This document shows, piece by piece, positions 1-6,594 of a stretch of DNA of 7,482 bases; the first letter of the stretch is position 1, and every line of letters starts with the position of its first letter. The notes under the pieces were generated by a model, which searched no databases, had not been told where the DNA came from, and worked only from the letters and a program-made list of their open reading frames with translations. Both the position numbers and the translations under genes were made by a program. Origin of the DNA: an uncultured Lacinutrix sp. Its GTDB lineage: Bacteria; Bacteroidota; Bacteroidia; Flavobacteriales; Flavobacteriaceae. Where the stretch lies: NCBI GenBank assembly GCA_937916035.1, contig CALGIH010000318.1, positions 1-7,482 of the forward strand, given 5' to 3'.

Positions 1-431
1 TGATCTTTGACTGTTTTTATATTGGTTTGAAGGTCACTAATGTACTTTGCAACAGCCAATGCAGTTGCGAATTTAGCAAACTCACTAGGTTGCAAGGTAA
101 AGCCACCAATGCCATACCAAGATGTTGCTCCATTTACTGTTTTCCCTATGAGAAACACTCCAATTAATGACAGCATAGAAACTAGATATATGATGCTTGC
201 AAACCGTTCATAGAACTTAGCCTCAACAGATAAAACCAGAATAATAAGGGCAAAAGTAAACAAGATAAAAACCAATTGTTTTCCATAAGGCTGACTCATA
301 TCTAAGTAACTCGTGACTTCACCAGAAGCTGAAGCTGAAAGAATATTGAACCAACCAAATCCAACTAGCAATAAGAATAATAGGATGGTTATCCAATCGA
401 ATTTAAAATTTCGAGTTCGGTTTAAACTCAT
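1..431 (-). CDS. rodA: RodA, SEDS peptidoglycan glycosyltransferase (N-terminal part, runs off window)
   Basis: Only the first 143 codons are present; the gene continues past base 1. SEDS-family RodA polymerises lipid II into glycan strands at the inner membrane and works as a pair with PBP2 in side-wall growth. The visible protein begins MSLNRTRNFKFDW, then has a membrane segment at about residues 13-31, a short periplasmic loop, a second segment at about 53-68, a third at about 80-95, and the family signature with NGATSWY (about 98-104) followed by LQPSEFAK (about 112-119). The catalytic Asp of SEDS proteins lies further downstream and is not visible. The ATG at 429-431 overlaps the TGA stop of the PBP2 gene (428-430) by 4 bp, which supports this start and suggests translational coupling. 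FtsW is the main alternative, but the position directly after PBP2 in an mre cluster favours RodA. The frame is intact throughout. Confidence 0.93.
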   Translation of the reverse strand, partial: MSLNRTRNFKFDWITILLFLLLVGFGWFNILSASASGEVTSYLDMSQPYGKQLVFILFTFALIILVLSVEAKFYERFASIIYLVSMLSLIGVFLIGKTVNGATSWYGIGGFTLQPSEFAKFATALAVAKYISDLQTNIKTVKD

Positions 432-2365
432 TCTATATCGCTTTGATTAGTTTTTGCTTTCTTTTTTTGAAGCTCATAATCCTTAACAAACATATATTGT
501 GATTTCGCATTGATATTAAATGGTTTTCCTGAGAACGGCTTCTCATACTCATTCTCTAAAGTACGTTCCATGACCCATTTTTCTAGATCTGTTCTTGAAA
601 TAGAACCTTTGAGGTATTTTTCAATCATCAAACTAGCAATTCGTCCAGCATAACGAGCTCCAAAATATCCGTTTTCAACCAATACAGCAATTGCAATTTT
701 AGGATTGTCTTTAGGCGCAAAGGCAATAAAAATAGAATGGTCTGTAAGCTGTGTTCTAACACCATCAATTTTTGTAAAATTTTCAGCAGTCCCAGTTTTT
801 CCACAAATCTCAATACCTGGAACTTGTAGGAAGCTAGCAGTTCCTTTATTATAAACATCAAATAAACCTTGAATTACGGGTTCAAAATGACGTTTATCGA
901 TTGTGGTATTATGTTTTGTTGTGTAAGCGGTGTCAATAGGTTGGCCTTCAATAGACTTTATAATATGTGGTGTGTAATAATAACCTCTGTTAGCAATAGC
1001 TGCAGTCATGTTTGCTAATTGAATTGGTGTCACCAAAATTTCACCTTGACCAATAGCATTTGACAATGTTGTGGTTGCTTGCCATTTAAAATCGGGATAC
1101 CATTTGTCATAATAGGAACCATCAGGAATGTTTCCTTTCTTGCCAATAGTAAGATCATAACCCAAATAATCACCAAGACCAAAACTCTTTATATGGTTAC
1201 TCCAAACATCCATTGCATGAGAAGCATCGTCATATTTTTCAATAGTTTTTCTATAAGCAGTTGCAAAATAGGCATTACATGATTTGGAAATTCCAGAATT
1301 TAAATTTCTAACACCACCACCACAATGACAAGCCATTTTACGACCATTTCTACCATAAACATAACCATGATGACAAGTTACAGTAGTATTAACATCTAAT
1401 ACACCTTCCTGTAAAGCAGTTAATGCTATTAATGCTTTAAATGGAGAACCTGGTTCATGCATTCGCAATAAGCCTTTATCTATTAAAGGCAAATGAATAG
1501 AATCATTATTAAGCTTAGTATAATTTCTGGAACGTTCACGACCAACTAATAAATTTGGATTATAAGAAGGTGCAGAAACCAAACTCAAAATTTCACCAGT
1601 ACTAGGCTCGATTGCCACAATACCTCCAATTTTATTTTGCATCAATAGTTCGCCATAAGCTTGCAATTGAGCGTCAATAGAGACCGTAATGTCATGTCCA
1701 GCAGTAGGAATAGTATCAGATACGCCACCCTTGTATGGGCCAATATCTCTATTAAACCTATCTTTTTGAATAAACTTAACACCTTTAACACCTCGTAATT
1801 CTTTTTCATACGAAGTTTCAATGCCTTGCTTCCCAATAAGATCACCCATTTGGTAGTAAGGGTCTGCATCAATTTCGTTTTGATTTGCCTCCATTATAAA
1901 ACCTAAAACATTGGCGCCAATTGTTGTTTGGTAATCTCTTAGGCTACGCTTTTGAATGTAAAACCCTTGATATTTTCTCATTTTTTCAGACAAAACAGCA
2001 TAATCTTCTTTTGATAAATGAGGAAGAAAAACTTGAGGAATTCTTGGAGAATATCTGTAATTTCTTTCGAAGTTTTTTGTAAAATCTTCTTTGGAGATTT
2101 TTAATAAAGAACAAAATTCTAAAGTATCTAAAGGCTTAACTTCTCTAGGAATAATCATCACATCATAAGAAGGCTGATTAGCCACAAGTAATTTGCCATT
2201 TCTGTCATATACGTAACCGCGTTTTGGATAATGAAATACTTTTCTAATGGCATTATCCTCGTATAGGTCATAAACTTTACTACTATAAACTTGCAGATAG
2301 AAAAGTCTGGCAATAAAGGTTATACCTACTACAACAATAATTGAAAAGAGTAAAAGTTTTCTCAT
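428..2365 (-). CDS. mrdA: Penicillin-binding protein 2, Rod-complex DD-transpeptidase
   Basis: This is a class B PBP that crosslinks peptidoglycan on the periplasmic face of the inner membrane together with RodA during elongation. The 645-aa protein has a single N-terminal membrane anchor (about residues 4-23), a PBP dimerisation/pedestal domain (about 45-215) with the conserved YVYDRNGKLL near 51-60, and a transpeptidase domain (about 225-587). All three active-site motifs are present: SxxK as S307-P-F-K310 within EPGSPFKAL, SxN as S362-C-N364, and KTGT at 523-526. A Cys/His-rich stretch (C331, H332, H333, C346, H347, C348) lies between the first two motifs. After the catalytic domain there is a charged tail of about 58 residues ending in a lysine-rich segment. 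The start ATG overlaps the mreD stop by 4 bp and the stop overlaps the rodA start by 4 bp. The neighbours and the RodA partner argue for PBP2 rather than the divisome PBP3 (FtsI). Confidence 0.96.
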   Translation of the reverse strand: MRKLLLFSIIVVVGITFIARLFYLQVYSSKVYDLYEDNAIRKVFHYPKRGYVYDRNGKLLVANQPSYDVMIIPREVKPLDTLEFCSLLKISKEDFTKNFERNYRYSPRIPQVFLPHLSKEDYAVLSEKMRKYQGFYIQKRSLRDYQTTIGANVLGFIMEANQNEIDADPYYQMGDLIGKQGIETSYEKELRGVKGVKFIQKDRFNRDIGPYKGGVSDTIPTAGHDITVSIDAQLQAYGELLMQNKIGGIVAIEPSTGEILSLVSAPSYNPNLLVGRERSRNYTKLNNDSIHLPLIDKGLLRMHEPGSPFKALIALTALQEGVLDVNTTVTCHHGYVYGRNGRKMACHCGGGVRNLNSGISKSCNAYFATAYRKTIEKYDDASHAMDVWSNHIKSFGLGDYLGYDLTIGKKGNIPDGSYYDKWYPDFKWQATTTLSNAIGQGEILVTPIQLANMTAAIANRGYYYTPHIIKSIEGQPIDTAYTTKHNTTIDKRHFEPVIQGLFDVYNKGTASFLQVPGIEICGKTGTAENFTKIDGVRTQLTDHSIFIAFAPKDNPKIAIAVLVENGYFGARYAGRIASLMIEKYLKGSISRTDLEKWVMERTLENEYEKPFSGKPFNINAKSQYMFVKDYELQKKKAKTNQSDIE

Positions 2366-2868
2366 TTACGTTTTTGGCTAAATAACACAGTTATTAAAAG
2401 GCAAAGTAATAAGGTAAAGATACCTGAGAATATCGTTTTTGTCAAGATTAAAAGTATTTTCGATGTGTTAAAAGTTTCAAGGCTGAAAAGTAGTAAATGA
2501 TGAATAAAGATTAAGATGGCGAAATAACTGAGTCGTTGCCCAAGCTCCGTATTATTAAATTTTATGGTTTGGTGTTCATAAATCATTCCGAAAGAAAACT
2601 TTAAGACAAGAGGTCGAATGTATGCTAACGTAACACAAGCAGCTGCATGTACACCGCCAGAATCTAAAAATAAATCGACACAAAGGCCTAGTAAAAAACT
2701 TAGAAAAATAAACAACATCCTATTGTTCTTTACTGGGAATAAGATGATAAATAAAATATAGATATAAGGGTTTATATAACCCAAAAAATTAATGTTGTTA
2801 AGCACTAACGCTTGCGCTAATACAAGCACGATAAAACGAACGATATTTGTTGTTACAACATTATTCAT
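2362..2868 (-). CDS. mreD: MreD, rod shape-determining membrane protein
   Basis: MreD is a small polytopic inner-membrane protein that, with MreC, connects cytoplasmic MreB to the periplasmic cell-wall enzymes; its biochemical role is poorly defined. The 168-aa product is very hydrophobic, with about five to six membrane segments (roughly residues 8-24, 32-46, 51-68, 74-92, 112-131 and 137-163) and a basic C-terminus, SQKRK. The segment GLCVDLFLDSGGVHA (about 61-75) resembles the conserved MreD loop containing a D-x-x-x-x-x-x-G pattern. The length is normal for the family. MreD diverges fast, so the call rests on topology, size and its exact place between mreC and the PBP2 gene. The start overlaps the end of mreC by 8 bp and the stop overlaps the PBP2 start by 4 bp, consistent with tight co-translation. 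Confidence 0.9.
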   Translation of the reverse strand: MNNVVTTNIVRFIVLVLAQALVLNNINFLGYINPYIYILFIILFPVKNNRMLFIFLSFLLGLCVDLFLDSGGVHAAACVTLAYIRPLVLKFSFGMIYEHQTIKFNNTELGQRLSYFAILIFIHHLLLFSLETFNTSKILLILTKTIFSGIFTLLLCLLITVLFSQKRK

Positions 2869-3679
2869 TGGGATCGTTTAGTGTCTTAATTTCTTTAGCA
2901 TCTTTGTTCTCAATAATATAAACATGGCCAATATTAGTCATGTCATTAAAAAGCAGAATGTTGATAGTATAAACATCTTCAGTTTCAACAAGTTTAAAAG
3001 AAACAACTTCTCCAACCGGTATGCCTTTAGGGAAAATTGTGGAATTACCACTTGTTGTAACAGTGTCTCCGACGGTCACTTTGGCTAATCCTTGAATATC
3101 TGTTAATTGAATGATTTTTGGAGACACACCATTCCATCTTAAGGTTCCAAAATGGTCCGTTTTTTTCAGTTGTGCATTAATTCTTGAATTGGTATTTAAA
3201 ACTGACATTACTCTAGCATATTTACTTGAAGTGTTATCAACGATGCCAATAATGCCTTTAGATGTTATAACACCTAAGTCTTCGTGAATACTATCACGCT
3301 TCCCTTTGTTTATGGTTAAATAATTATTAGTGGCTGAGTAACTGTTTTTATAAACTTGCGCTGCTGTAAGTTCATACTGATTGCCTAATGTTGAATCTAA
3401 GGTGAAATCTGCTTTTAATTCATTTTTCTCATTAAAAAGCACAGATTTTAATCTGTTGTTTTCTTCAAGTAGTTTCTGGTTTTCTTCTTTCAAATTGAAA
3501 TATTGTCCAATACCATTAACAGATTCGTAAATGCCACCTGTTAAGAAATTAGCCGAATTTATGAACTTACTTTTATGATAAGTATGTGACTGAATCGTAA
3601 AAAATAATGACAATGAAAAAAGCAACAAAAACAAAAGAAATGATTTGTTTCTGACTAAAAAATTAATGATTTGTTGCAT
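2861..3679 (-). CDS. mreC: MreC, rod shape-determining periplasmic scaffold
   Basis: MreC is a bitopic inner-membrane protein whose periplasmic part binds and activates PBP2. The 272-aa product has a short cytoplasmic start, one membrane segment at about residues 13-29, a coiled coil at about 59-90 (leucine/asparagine/glutamate heptads around LKEENQKLLEENNRLK), and the paired beta-barrel periplasmic domain from about 104 to 258. Conserved features of that domain are visible: SKGIIGIV (140-147), SRINAQ (165-170) and TTSGNSTIFPKGIPVGEV (208-225). It follows mreB by 14 bp and its TAA stop lies inside the start of mreD. The length is typical for Bacteroidota MreC. There are no missing parts or frame breaks. 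Confidence 0.95.
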   Translation of the reverse strand: MQQIINFLVRNKSFLLFLLLFSLSLFFTIQSHTYHKSKFINSANFLTGGIYESVNGIGQYFNLKEENQKLLEENNRLKSVLFNEKNELKADFTLDSTLGNQYELTAAQVYKNSYSATNNYLTINKGKRDSIHEDLGVITSKGIIGIVDNTSSKYARVMSVLNTNSRINAQLKKTDHFGTLRWNGVSPKIIQLTDIQGLAKVTVGDTVTTSGNSTIFPKGIPVGEVVSFKLVETEDVYTINILLFNDMTNIGHVYIIENKDAKEIKTLNDPNE

Positions 3680-3693
3680 TACTTATAGTGTTG

Positions 3694-4722
3694 CTATCTT
3701 ATCAGTACGCTTTTATACTTTGCAAGATTCTTAAGTACAATTCCAGTTCCTCTTACTACTGCTCTTAAAGGATCTTCAGCGATGTAAACAGGTAAGTCTG
3801 TTTTTTGAGACAAACGTTTGTCTAAACCTCGAAGCATAGAACCTCCACCTGCTAAATAAATTCCTGTGTTGTATATATCAGCGGCTAATTCTGGTGGTGT
3901 TTGCGACAGTGTTTCCATAACAGAATCTTCAACGCGTAAAATAGATTTATCTATTGCTTTAGCAACTTCTCTATAAGAAATCTGAACTTGTTTAGGTTTT
4001 CCAGTAAGCAAATCACGTCCTTGAACATTCATATCTTCTGGTGGTAAATCTAAATCTTCGGTAGCTGCACCAATTTGAATTTTAATTTTTTCAGCAGTTC
4101 TTTCTCCAACATACAAATTATGCTGAGTTCTCATATAGTAAATGATATCATTTGTGAATACATCACCAGCAACTTTAACTGATTTGTCACATACAATGCC
4201 ACCAAGAGCAATTACTGCAATTTCTGTTGTTCCTCCTCCAATGTCAATAATCATATTTCCTTTAGGTTGCATGATATCAACACCAATACCAATAGCTGCT
4301 GCCATTGGTTCGTGAATTAAATACACTTCTTTTCCATTAACGCGTTCACAAGATTCTTTTACAGCTCGCATTTCAACTTCGGTAATTCCTGAAGGAATAC
4401 AAACAACCATTCGTAAAGCAGGAGCAAATAATTTTTTCTTTAAGGCAGGAATATTTTTAATGAACATACTGATCATTTGCTCAGAAGCATCAAAATCGGC
4501 AATTACACCATCTTTTAGTGGTCTAATTGTTTTGATGTTTTCGTGCGTTTTTCCTTGCATTAAGTTAGCTTCTTGGCCAACTGCAATTATTTTTCCTGAA
4601 ATTCGGTCTCTTGCTACTATTGATGGACTATCAACAACTACTTTATCGTTATGGATTATAAGTGTGTTTGCTGTTCCTAAGTCTATTGCAATTTCTTCAG
4701 TTAAGAAATCAAAAAATCCCAT
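3694..4722 (-). CDS. mreB: MreB, bacterial actin homologue directing cell elongation
   Basis: MreB forms ATP-dependent antiparallel filaments on the inner membrane that orient side-wall synthesis. The 342-aa length is standard. Actin-fold nucleotide motifs are all present: phosphate-1 with IDLGTANT (13-20), the catalytic-Glu region IHEPMAAAIG (136-145, Glu138), phosphate-2 with DIGGGTTEIAV (160-170), and the adenosine motif with YLAGGGSMLRGL (289-300). The PSGITEVEMRAVKES segment (110-124) is characteristic of MreB rather than FtsA or DnaK. The N-terminus MGFFDF is hydrophobic and short; in Gram-negative MreB such a segment helps membrane binding, which I infer here. It is the first gene of the Rod operon, preceded by a 157-bp gap with a candidate promoter. 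The start is the ATG just upstream of the first phosphate motif at normal family spacing. Confidence 0.98.
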   Translation of the reverse strand: MGFFDFLTEEIAIDLGTANTLIIHNDKVVVDSPSIVARDRISGKIIAVGQEANLMQGKTHENIKTIRPLKDGVIADFDASEQMISMFIKNIPALKKKLFAPALRMVVCIPSGITEVEMRAVKESCERVNGKEVYLIHEPMAAAIGIGVDIMQPKGNMIIDIGGGTTEIAVIALGGIVCDKSVKVAGDVFTNDIIYYMRTQHNLYVGERTAEKIKIQIGAATEDLDLPPEDMNVQGRDLLTGKPKQVQISYREVAKAIDKSILRVEDSVMETLSQTPPELAADIYNTGIYLAGGGSMLRGLDKRLSQKTDLPVYIAEDPLRAVVRGTGIVLKNLAKYKSVLIR

Positions 4723-4773
4723 GTGCTATTGTAAATTATCTGAGGGTTGTTAATATTAAGTCCTGATTGATTG

Positions 4774-4781
4774 TAAATGTA
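4774..4781 (-). promoter_or_regulatory. Candidate -7 box for the mreBCD-mrdA-rodA operon
   Basis: On the minus strand this reads TACATTTA, seven of eight matches to the Bacteroidota -7 consensus TAnnTTTG. It would place the transcript start roughly 45 bases before the mreB ATG. A second near-match, TATATTTT, lies just upstream. I could not find a clear TTTG-type -33 element at the expected spacing, so this is a weak prediction supported mainly by the lack of any other promoter space in the operon. Confidence 0.3.
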
Positions 4782-4820
4782 CTAAAATATACGTTATAAT
4801 TTGGTATAAGGACTTCTAAA

Positions 4821-4898
4821 AAAATGGCGTTTTTTAAAATTCTAAGATTCCCTCCCGACGCTTCGGGATAGCGAGAATTTTAATGCTTAAAATGGCGT
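4821..4898. repeat. 10-bp direct repeat AAAATGGCGT flanking the purH 3' hairpin
   Basis: AAAATGGCGT occurs at 4821-4830 and again at 4889-4898, on either side of the inverted repeat 4836-4881. The right copy lies in the last codons of purH. Direct repeats on both sides of a palindrome can reflect insertion with target duplication, or slippage copying of the gene end; in AT-rich DNA a chance match is also possible. Confidence 0.45.
4836..4881 (-). terminator. Hairpin at the purH stop codon, candidate terminator
   Basis: An interrupted inverted repeat has outer arms AAAATTCT (4836-4843) and AGAATTTT (4874-4881) and an inner 6-bp stem TCCCGA (4853-4858) / TCGGGA (4863-4868) closed by the 4-base loop CGCT. 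It overlaps the first two bases of the purH stop triplet on the plus strand. In the purH transcript the 3' arm ends in UUUU, and a run of seven U follows about 12 bases later. This suits a terminator separating purH from the mre operon. The GC-rich core also looks like a dispersed REP-type palindrome, so the structure may be a repeat reused as a terminator. The unequal internal loop between the two stems weakens the call. Confidence 0.5.
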
Positions 4899-6412
4899 GT
4901 TCCTGTCATTACCATAGCAATGTTATGTTCATTACAATAATCAATGCTTAATTGGTCTTTGATGGAGCCTCCAGGCTGAATAACTGCAGTGATTCCAGCA
5001 TTATCTGCAATTTCCACACAATCAGGAAATGGAAAAAACGCATCACTAGCCATCACAGCACCTTTTAAGTTAAACTTAAAAGATTGTGCTTTATGGATTG
5101 CTTGGTTTAAGGCGTCTACTCGACTAGTTTGGCCAGTTCCGCTTGCACATAGCTGTTTATTTTTAGCAAGAATAATAGTGTTTGATTTTGTGTGTTTGCA
5201 CAATTTTGAGGCAAACAATAAATCTTCTAATTCTGTTTGTGAAGGTGAATTATTTGTTGCTTTTGTAAGCATGTCGCTAGAGTCCGTAATAGTATCTCTT
5301 TCTTGAACTAAAGAACCATTTAAGCAAGTTCTTAAAGTTGTTTGAGGTAAATCAACTTCTTTAAGAATTAAAATAATTCTGCTTTTCTTCCCTTTTAGAA
5401 TTTCTAATGCTTTATTAGAATAGGAAGGAGCAATAACCACCTCACAAAATAACTGATGAATTTCATTTGCGGTAGCAACATCAATTTCAGTGTTGCTGAT
5501 TAAAACACCTCCAAAGGCTGAAACAGGATCGCCAGCCAAAGCATCAACATACGCTTGATGAATAGTATTTCTTTGTGCTAAACCACAAGCATTGTTGTGT
5601 TTTAAAATGGCAAATGTAGGTGCGTCATTTTTAAATTCATTCATCAAGTTAACTGCTGCATCAACATCTAACAAGTTGTTGTAGCTAAGTTCTTTACCGT
5701 GAAGTTTGGTAAATATAGCTTCAAAATCGCCAAAGAAAAATCCTTTTTGATGTGGGTTTTCACCATAACGCAACACTTGACCATTTGTTTCACTAATTTT
5801 TAGCGAAGCAATCTCATAATTTTTGTTGAAATAGTTGAAAATCGCTGAATCATAATGTGAGGATACATTAAATGATTTTGCTGCGAAATGCTTTCTGTTT
5901 TCTTCAGTAGTTGAGCCGTTATTTTCAGAAATCAAATCTAAAAAATCTTTGTAATCATTAACCGAAGACACACAAATCACATCTTTATAGTTTTTGGCAG
6001 CGGCTCTTATTAACGAAATACCACCAATATCAATTTTTTCAATAATATCTTGGTTACTCGCTCCAGAAGCAACTGTTTTTTCAAAAGGATATAAATCTAC
6101 AATCACACAATCAATTTGCGGAATATTAAACTCCAAGAGTTCTGCAACATCTTGAGGGTTATCTTGACGATTTAAAATACCACCAAATATTTTAGGATGC
6201 AACGTTTTAACACGACCTCCAAGAATGGAAGGATACGAAGTGATATCTTCTGCAGGAACAACTTTAATGCCTAAATCGTTGATGAATTTTTGTGTGCCAC
6301 CAGTAGAATAAATGATAACACCTTGTTCGTTTAATTTCTTAACAATAGGTGCTAATCCATCTTTACTAAAAACGGAAATCAATGCAGATTTAATGGTTTT
6401 GTTGTCGCTCAT
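4880..6412 (-). CDS. purH: PurH, bifunctional AICAR transformylase / IMP cyclohydrolase
   Basis: PurH catalyses the last two steps of de novo purine synthesis in the cytoplasm: formyl transfer from 10-formyl-tetrahydrofolate to AICAR, then ring closure to IMP. The 510-aa protein is full length. The N-terminal MGS-like cyclohydrolase domain (about 1-145) shows STGGT (36-40), GRVKTLHPKIFGGIL (66-80), DLYPF (106-110) and IDIGGISLIRAAAKNY (127-142). The transformylase domain (about 200-510) shows LRYGENPHQKG (214-224), the catalytic Lys-His pair K271-H272 in KHNNACGLA, GTGQTSRVDA (425-434), DAFFPFPD (457-464) and IQPGGSIKD (478-486). It ends in the usual RHFKH. The start ATG gives the normal N-terminus immediately before ALISVFSKDGL. 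It appears to be its own transcript: a -7 box lies about 95 bases upstream and a hairpin sits at its stop. purH next to mreB is, as I recall, common in Bacteroidota and does not imply a shared function. Confidence 0.98.
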   Translation of the reverse strand: MSDNKTIKSALISVFSKDGLAPIVKKLNEQGVIIYSTGGTQKFINDLGIKVVPAEDITSYPSILGGRVKTLHPKIFGGILNRQDNPQDVAELLEFNIPQIDCVIVDLYPFEKTVASGASNQDIIEKIDIGGISLIRAAAKNYKDVICVSSVNDYKDFLDLISENNGSTTEENRKHFAAKSFNVSSHYDSAIFNYFNKNYEIASLKISETNGQVLRYGENPHQKGFFFGDFEAIFTKLHGKELSYNNLLDVDAAVNLMNEFKNDAPTFAILKHNNACGLAQRNTIHQAYVDALAGDPVSAFGGVLISNTEIDVATANEIHQLFCEVVIAPSYSNKALEILKGKKSRIILILKEVDLPQTTLRTCLNGSLVQERDTITDSSDMLTKATNNSPSQTELEDLLFASKLCKHTKSNTIILAKNKQLCASGTGQTSRVDALNQAIHKAQSFKFNLKGAVMASDAFFPFPDCVEIADNAGITAVIQPGGSIKDQLSIDYCNEHNIAMVMTGTRHFKH

Positions 6413-6432
6413 TGTAGTGTGTTGCGTTTTTG

Positions 6433-6452
6433 ATTCCCATTTTCATGGGAAT
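6433..6452. repeat. Perfect palindrome ATTCCCAT-TTTC-ATGGGAAT (REP-like)
   Basis: The two 8-base arms (6433-6440 and 6445-6452) are perfectly complementary around a 4-base loop. The GATTCCC...GGGAATGAC form resembles short palindromic repeats scattered in intergenic DNA of many Bacteroidota and Proteobacteria (from memory, not searched). It lies 20 bases upstream of the purH ATG, downstream of the candidate purH -7 box, so it would be transcribed into the purH leader. It shares GATTCCC with the hairpin at the other end of purH (4846-4852). Confidence 0.6.
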
Positions 6453-6505
6453 GACAGTTTTATTGTTTTTCAATGCATTACATTAAAAAGAGTTGTTTAC
6501 GAGCG

Positions 6506-6513
6506 CAAAAGTA
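6506..6513 (-). promoter_or_regulatory. purH: -7 promoter box TACTTTTG upstream of purH
   Basis: The minus strand reads TACTTTTG followed by CGC, an exact match to the Bacteroidota -7 consensus TAnnTTTG. Transcription would begin near 6499 and give a purH leader of about 87 bases that contains the 6433-6452 palindrome. A TTTG-type -33 element is not obvious at the usual 19-21 base spacing, so the call depends on the -7 box and its position in a gap after a candidate terminator. Confidence 0.5.
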
Positions 6514-6555
6514 CTAATTAATAGCAGATTTATTGGCTAAGAAAAGCTCAAAACG

Positions 6556-6582
6556 ACTTCTATTTTTTAACTAAAATGAAGT
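6556..6582 (-). terminator. Candidate intrinsic terminator after the GAF-domain gene
   Basis: An inverted repeat begins 12 bases past the GAF gene's stop codon. The right arm AAAATGAAGT (6573-6582) pairs with ACTTC (6556-6560) plus ATTTT (6562-6566), with one bulged T at 6561 and a 6-base loop. On the minus strand it is followed by CGTTTTG, a short U tract only. The stem is AT-rich and so not very stable, but its place is right for ending this gene's transcript. Confidence 0.4.
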
Positions 6583-6594
6583 AGTTATTAACAA

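Noticed and set aside
628..861. Open minus-strand frame in a different phase within the PBP2 gene
   Set aside because: Leucine-rich out-of-phase translation of the same conserved coding region; no independent start context or homology signal.
1079..1282. Open plus-strand frame of 67 codons inside the PBP2 gene
   Set aside because: Antisense to a well-conserved catalytic domain; its protein has no recognisable features and the frame is expected by chance.
1642..1872. Second out-of-phase minus-strand frame within the PBP2 gene
   Set aside because: Same reasoning: the true frame here encodes the conserved start of the transpeptidase domain.
4460..4753. Plus-strand frame of 97 codons antisense to the 5' part of mreB
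   Set aside because: Mirror of the mreB coding frame; extends only slightly into the intergenic gap and shows no domain or promoter of its own.
4989..5306. Plus-strand frame of 105 codons antisense to purH
   Set aside because: Lies wholly over the conserved C-terminal transformylase region and has no recognisable protein features.
6413..6505. Purine-responsive riboswitch in the purH leader
   Set aside because: The leader is short and I see one simple palindrome, not the three-way junction and conserved loops of a purine riboswitch.
6312..6521. Plus-strand frame spanning the purH start and leader
   Set aside because: Most of it is antisense to the purH N-terminus and the rest reads through the palindrome and promoter region; not gene-like.
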